DNA of 10,596 bases from Desulfobacterales bacterium (GTDB lineage: Bacteria > Desulfobacterota > Desulfobacteria > Desulfobacterales > JAHEIW01). The DNA lies in the NCBI GenBank assembly GCA_030145015.1, contig JAQYWI010000182.1, forward strand, positions 1 to 10,596, in the 5' to 3' direction. The notes under the pieces were generated by a model that saw nothing but the letters and a program-made list of their open reading frames with translations, was not told the origin of the DNA and searched no databases. Both the position numbers and the translations under genes were made by a program. This document shows, in pieces, positions 10,521 to 10,596 of this stretch. Numbering within the stretch: the first letter of the stretch is position 1; each line of letters begins with the position of its first letter.

Positions 10521-10596
10521 GGGGTATGTTTGCGACAAAATCTGCAGTATTTATTAAACTCCAGCTTATCGGGCGTTGTGCGCTTATTTTTTGTCG
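10502..10596 (-). CDS. rpmG: 50S ribosomal protein L33, C-terminal part (5' end outside window)
   Basis: The last 30 residues before the TAG at 10504-10502 read [20 protein letters not shown] then [10 protein letters not shown], a clear match to the C-terminus of ribosomal protein L33, a small zinc-ribbon or zinc-free protein of the large subunit near the E site. The second half of a zinc ribbon, CRFC, is present, suggesting a zinc-binding form whose first CxxC would lie beyond the window edge. L33 is about 49-55 residues, so roughly 20-25 are missing. In this cluster tuf commonly lies further upstream, but that cannot be seen here. Confidence 0.95.
   Translation of the reverse strand, partial: TKNKRTTPDKLEFNKYCRFCRKHTPHRETK

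Overview
The window carries one of the most conserved gene blocks in bacteria. All of it reads on the minus strand, so transcription runs from high to low coordinates: rpmG (3' end only) - tRNA-Trp - secE - nusG - rplK - rplA - rplJ - rplL - rpoB - rpoC (5' half only). Gene content, order and the proteobacterial-type RpoB (E. coli-like middle and C-terminal inserts) point to a Gram-negative bacterium of the Desulfobacterota/deltaproteobacterial kind. That assignment is inference from order and sequence style, not from a search.

Layout from upstream to downstream. 10596-10502: last 30 residues of ribosomal protein L33, followed by a probable intrinsic terminator. 10383-10308: tRNA-Trp (anticodon CCA, encoded 3' CCA), with a possible -10 element just upstream. 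10212-9805: SecE with a long Lys-rich N-terminal extension. 9787-9257: NusG, TTG start. 9232-8810: L11. 8809-8708: spacer holding a strong inverted repeat. 8707-8003: L1. 8002-7630: 373-base spacer holding an L10-leader-type regulatory RNA and a separate 8-bp hairpin. 7629-7108: L10 (GTG start). 7044-6652: L7/L12. 6505-2405: RNA polymerase beta. 2404-2205: spacer holding a compact element of three triloop hairpins enclosed by an inverted repeat. 2204-1: RNA polymerase beta-prime, running off the window after 734 complete codons.

The genes work together in gene expression: RNA polymerase beta and beta-prime, the elongation factor NusG, the ribosome stalk and L1-stalk proteins (L11, L10, L7/L12, L1), and SecE of the protein translocon. 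The expected controls are L10-L12 feedback on the rplJ leader and possible structure-dependent processing between rplK/rplA and rpoB/rpoC.

The most unusual observation is inside rpoC. At about residues 572-673 an uninterrupted reading frame contains about 100 extra residues that look like a parvulin/PpiC-type peptidyl-prolyl isomerase domain. They sit in the pore (Rpb1 domain 3) region of beta-prime, where the E. coli protein has only a short loop. This was recognised by eye and needs a profile search and structure prediction.
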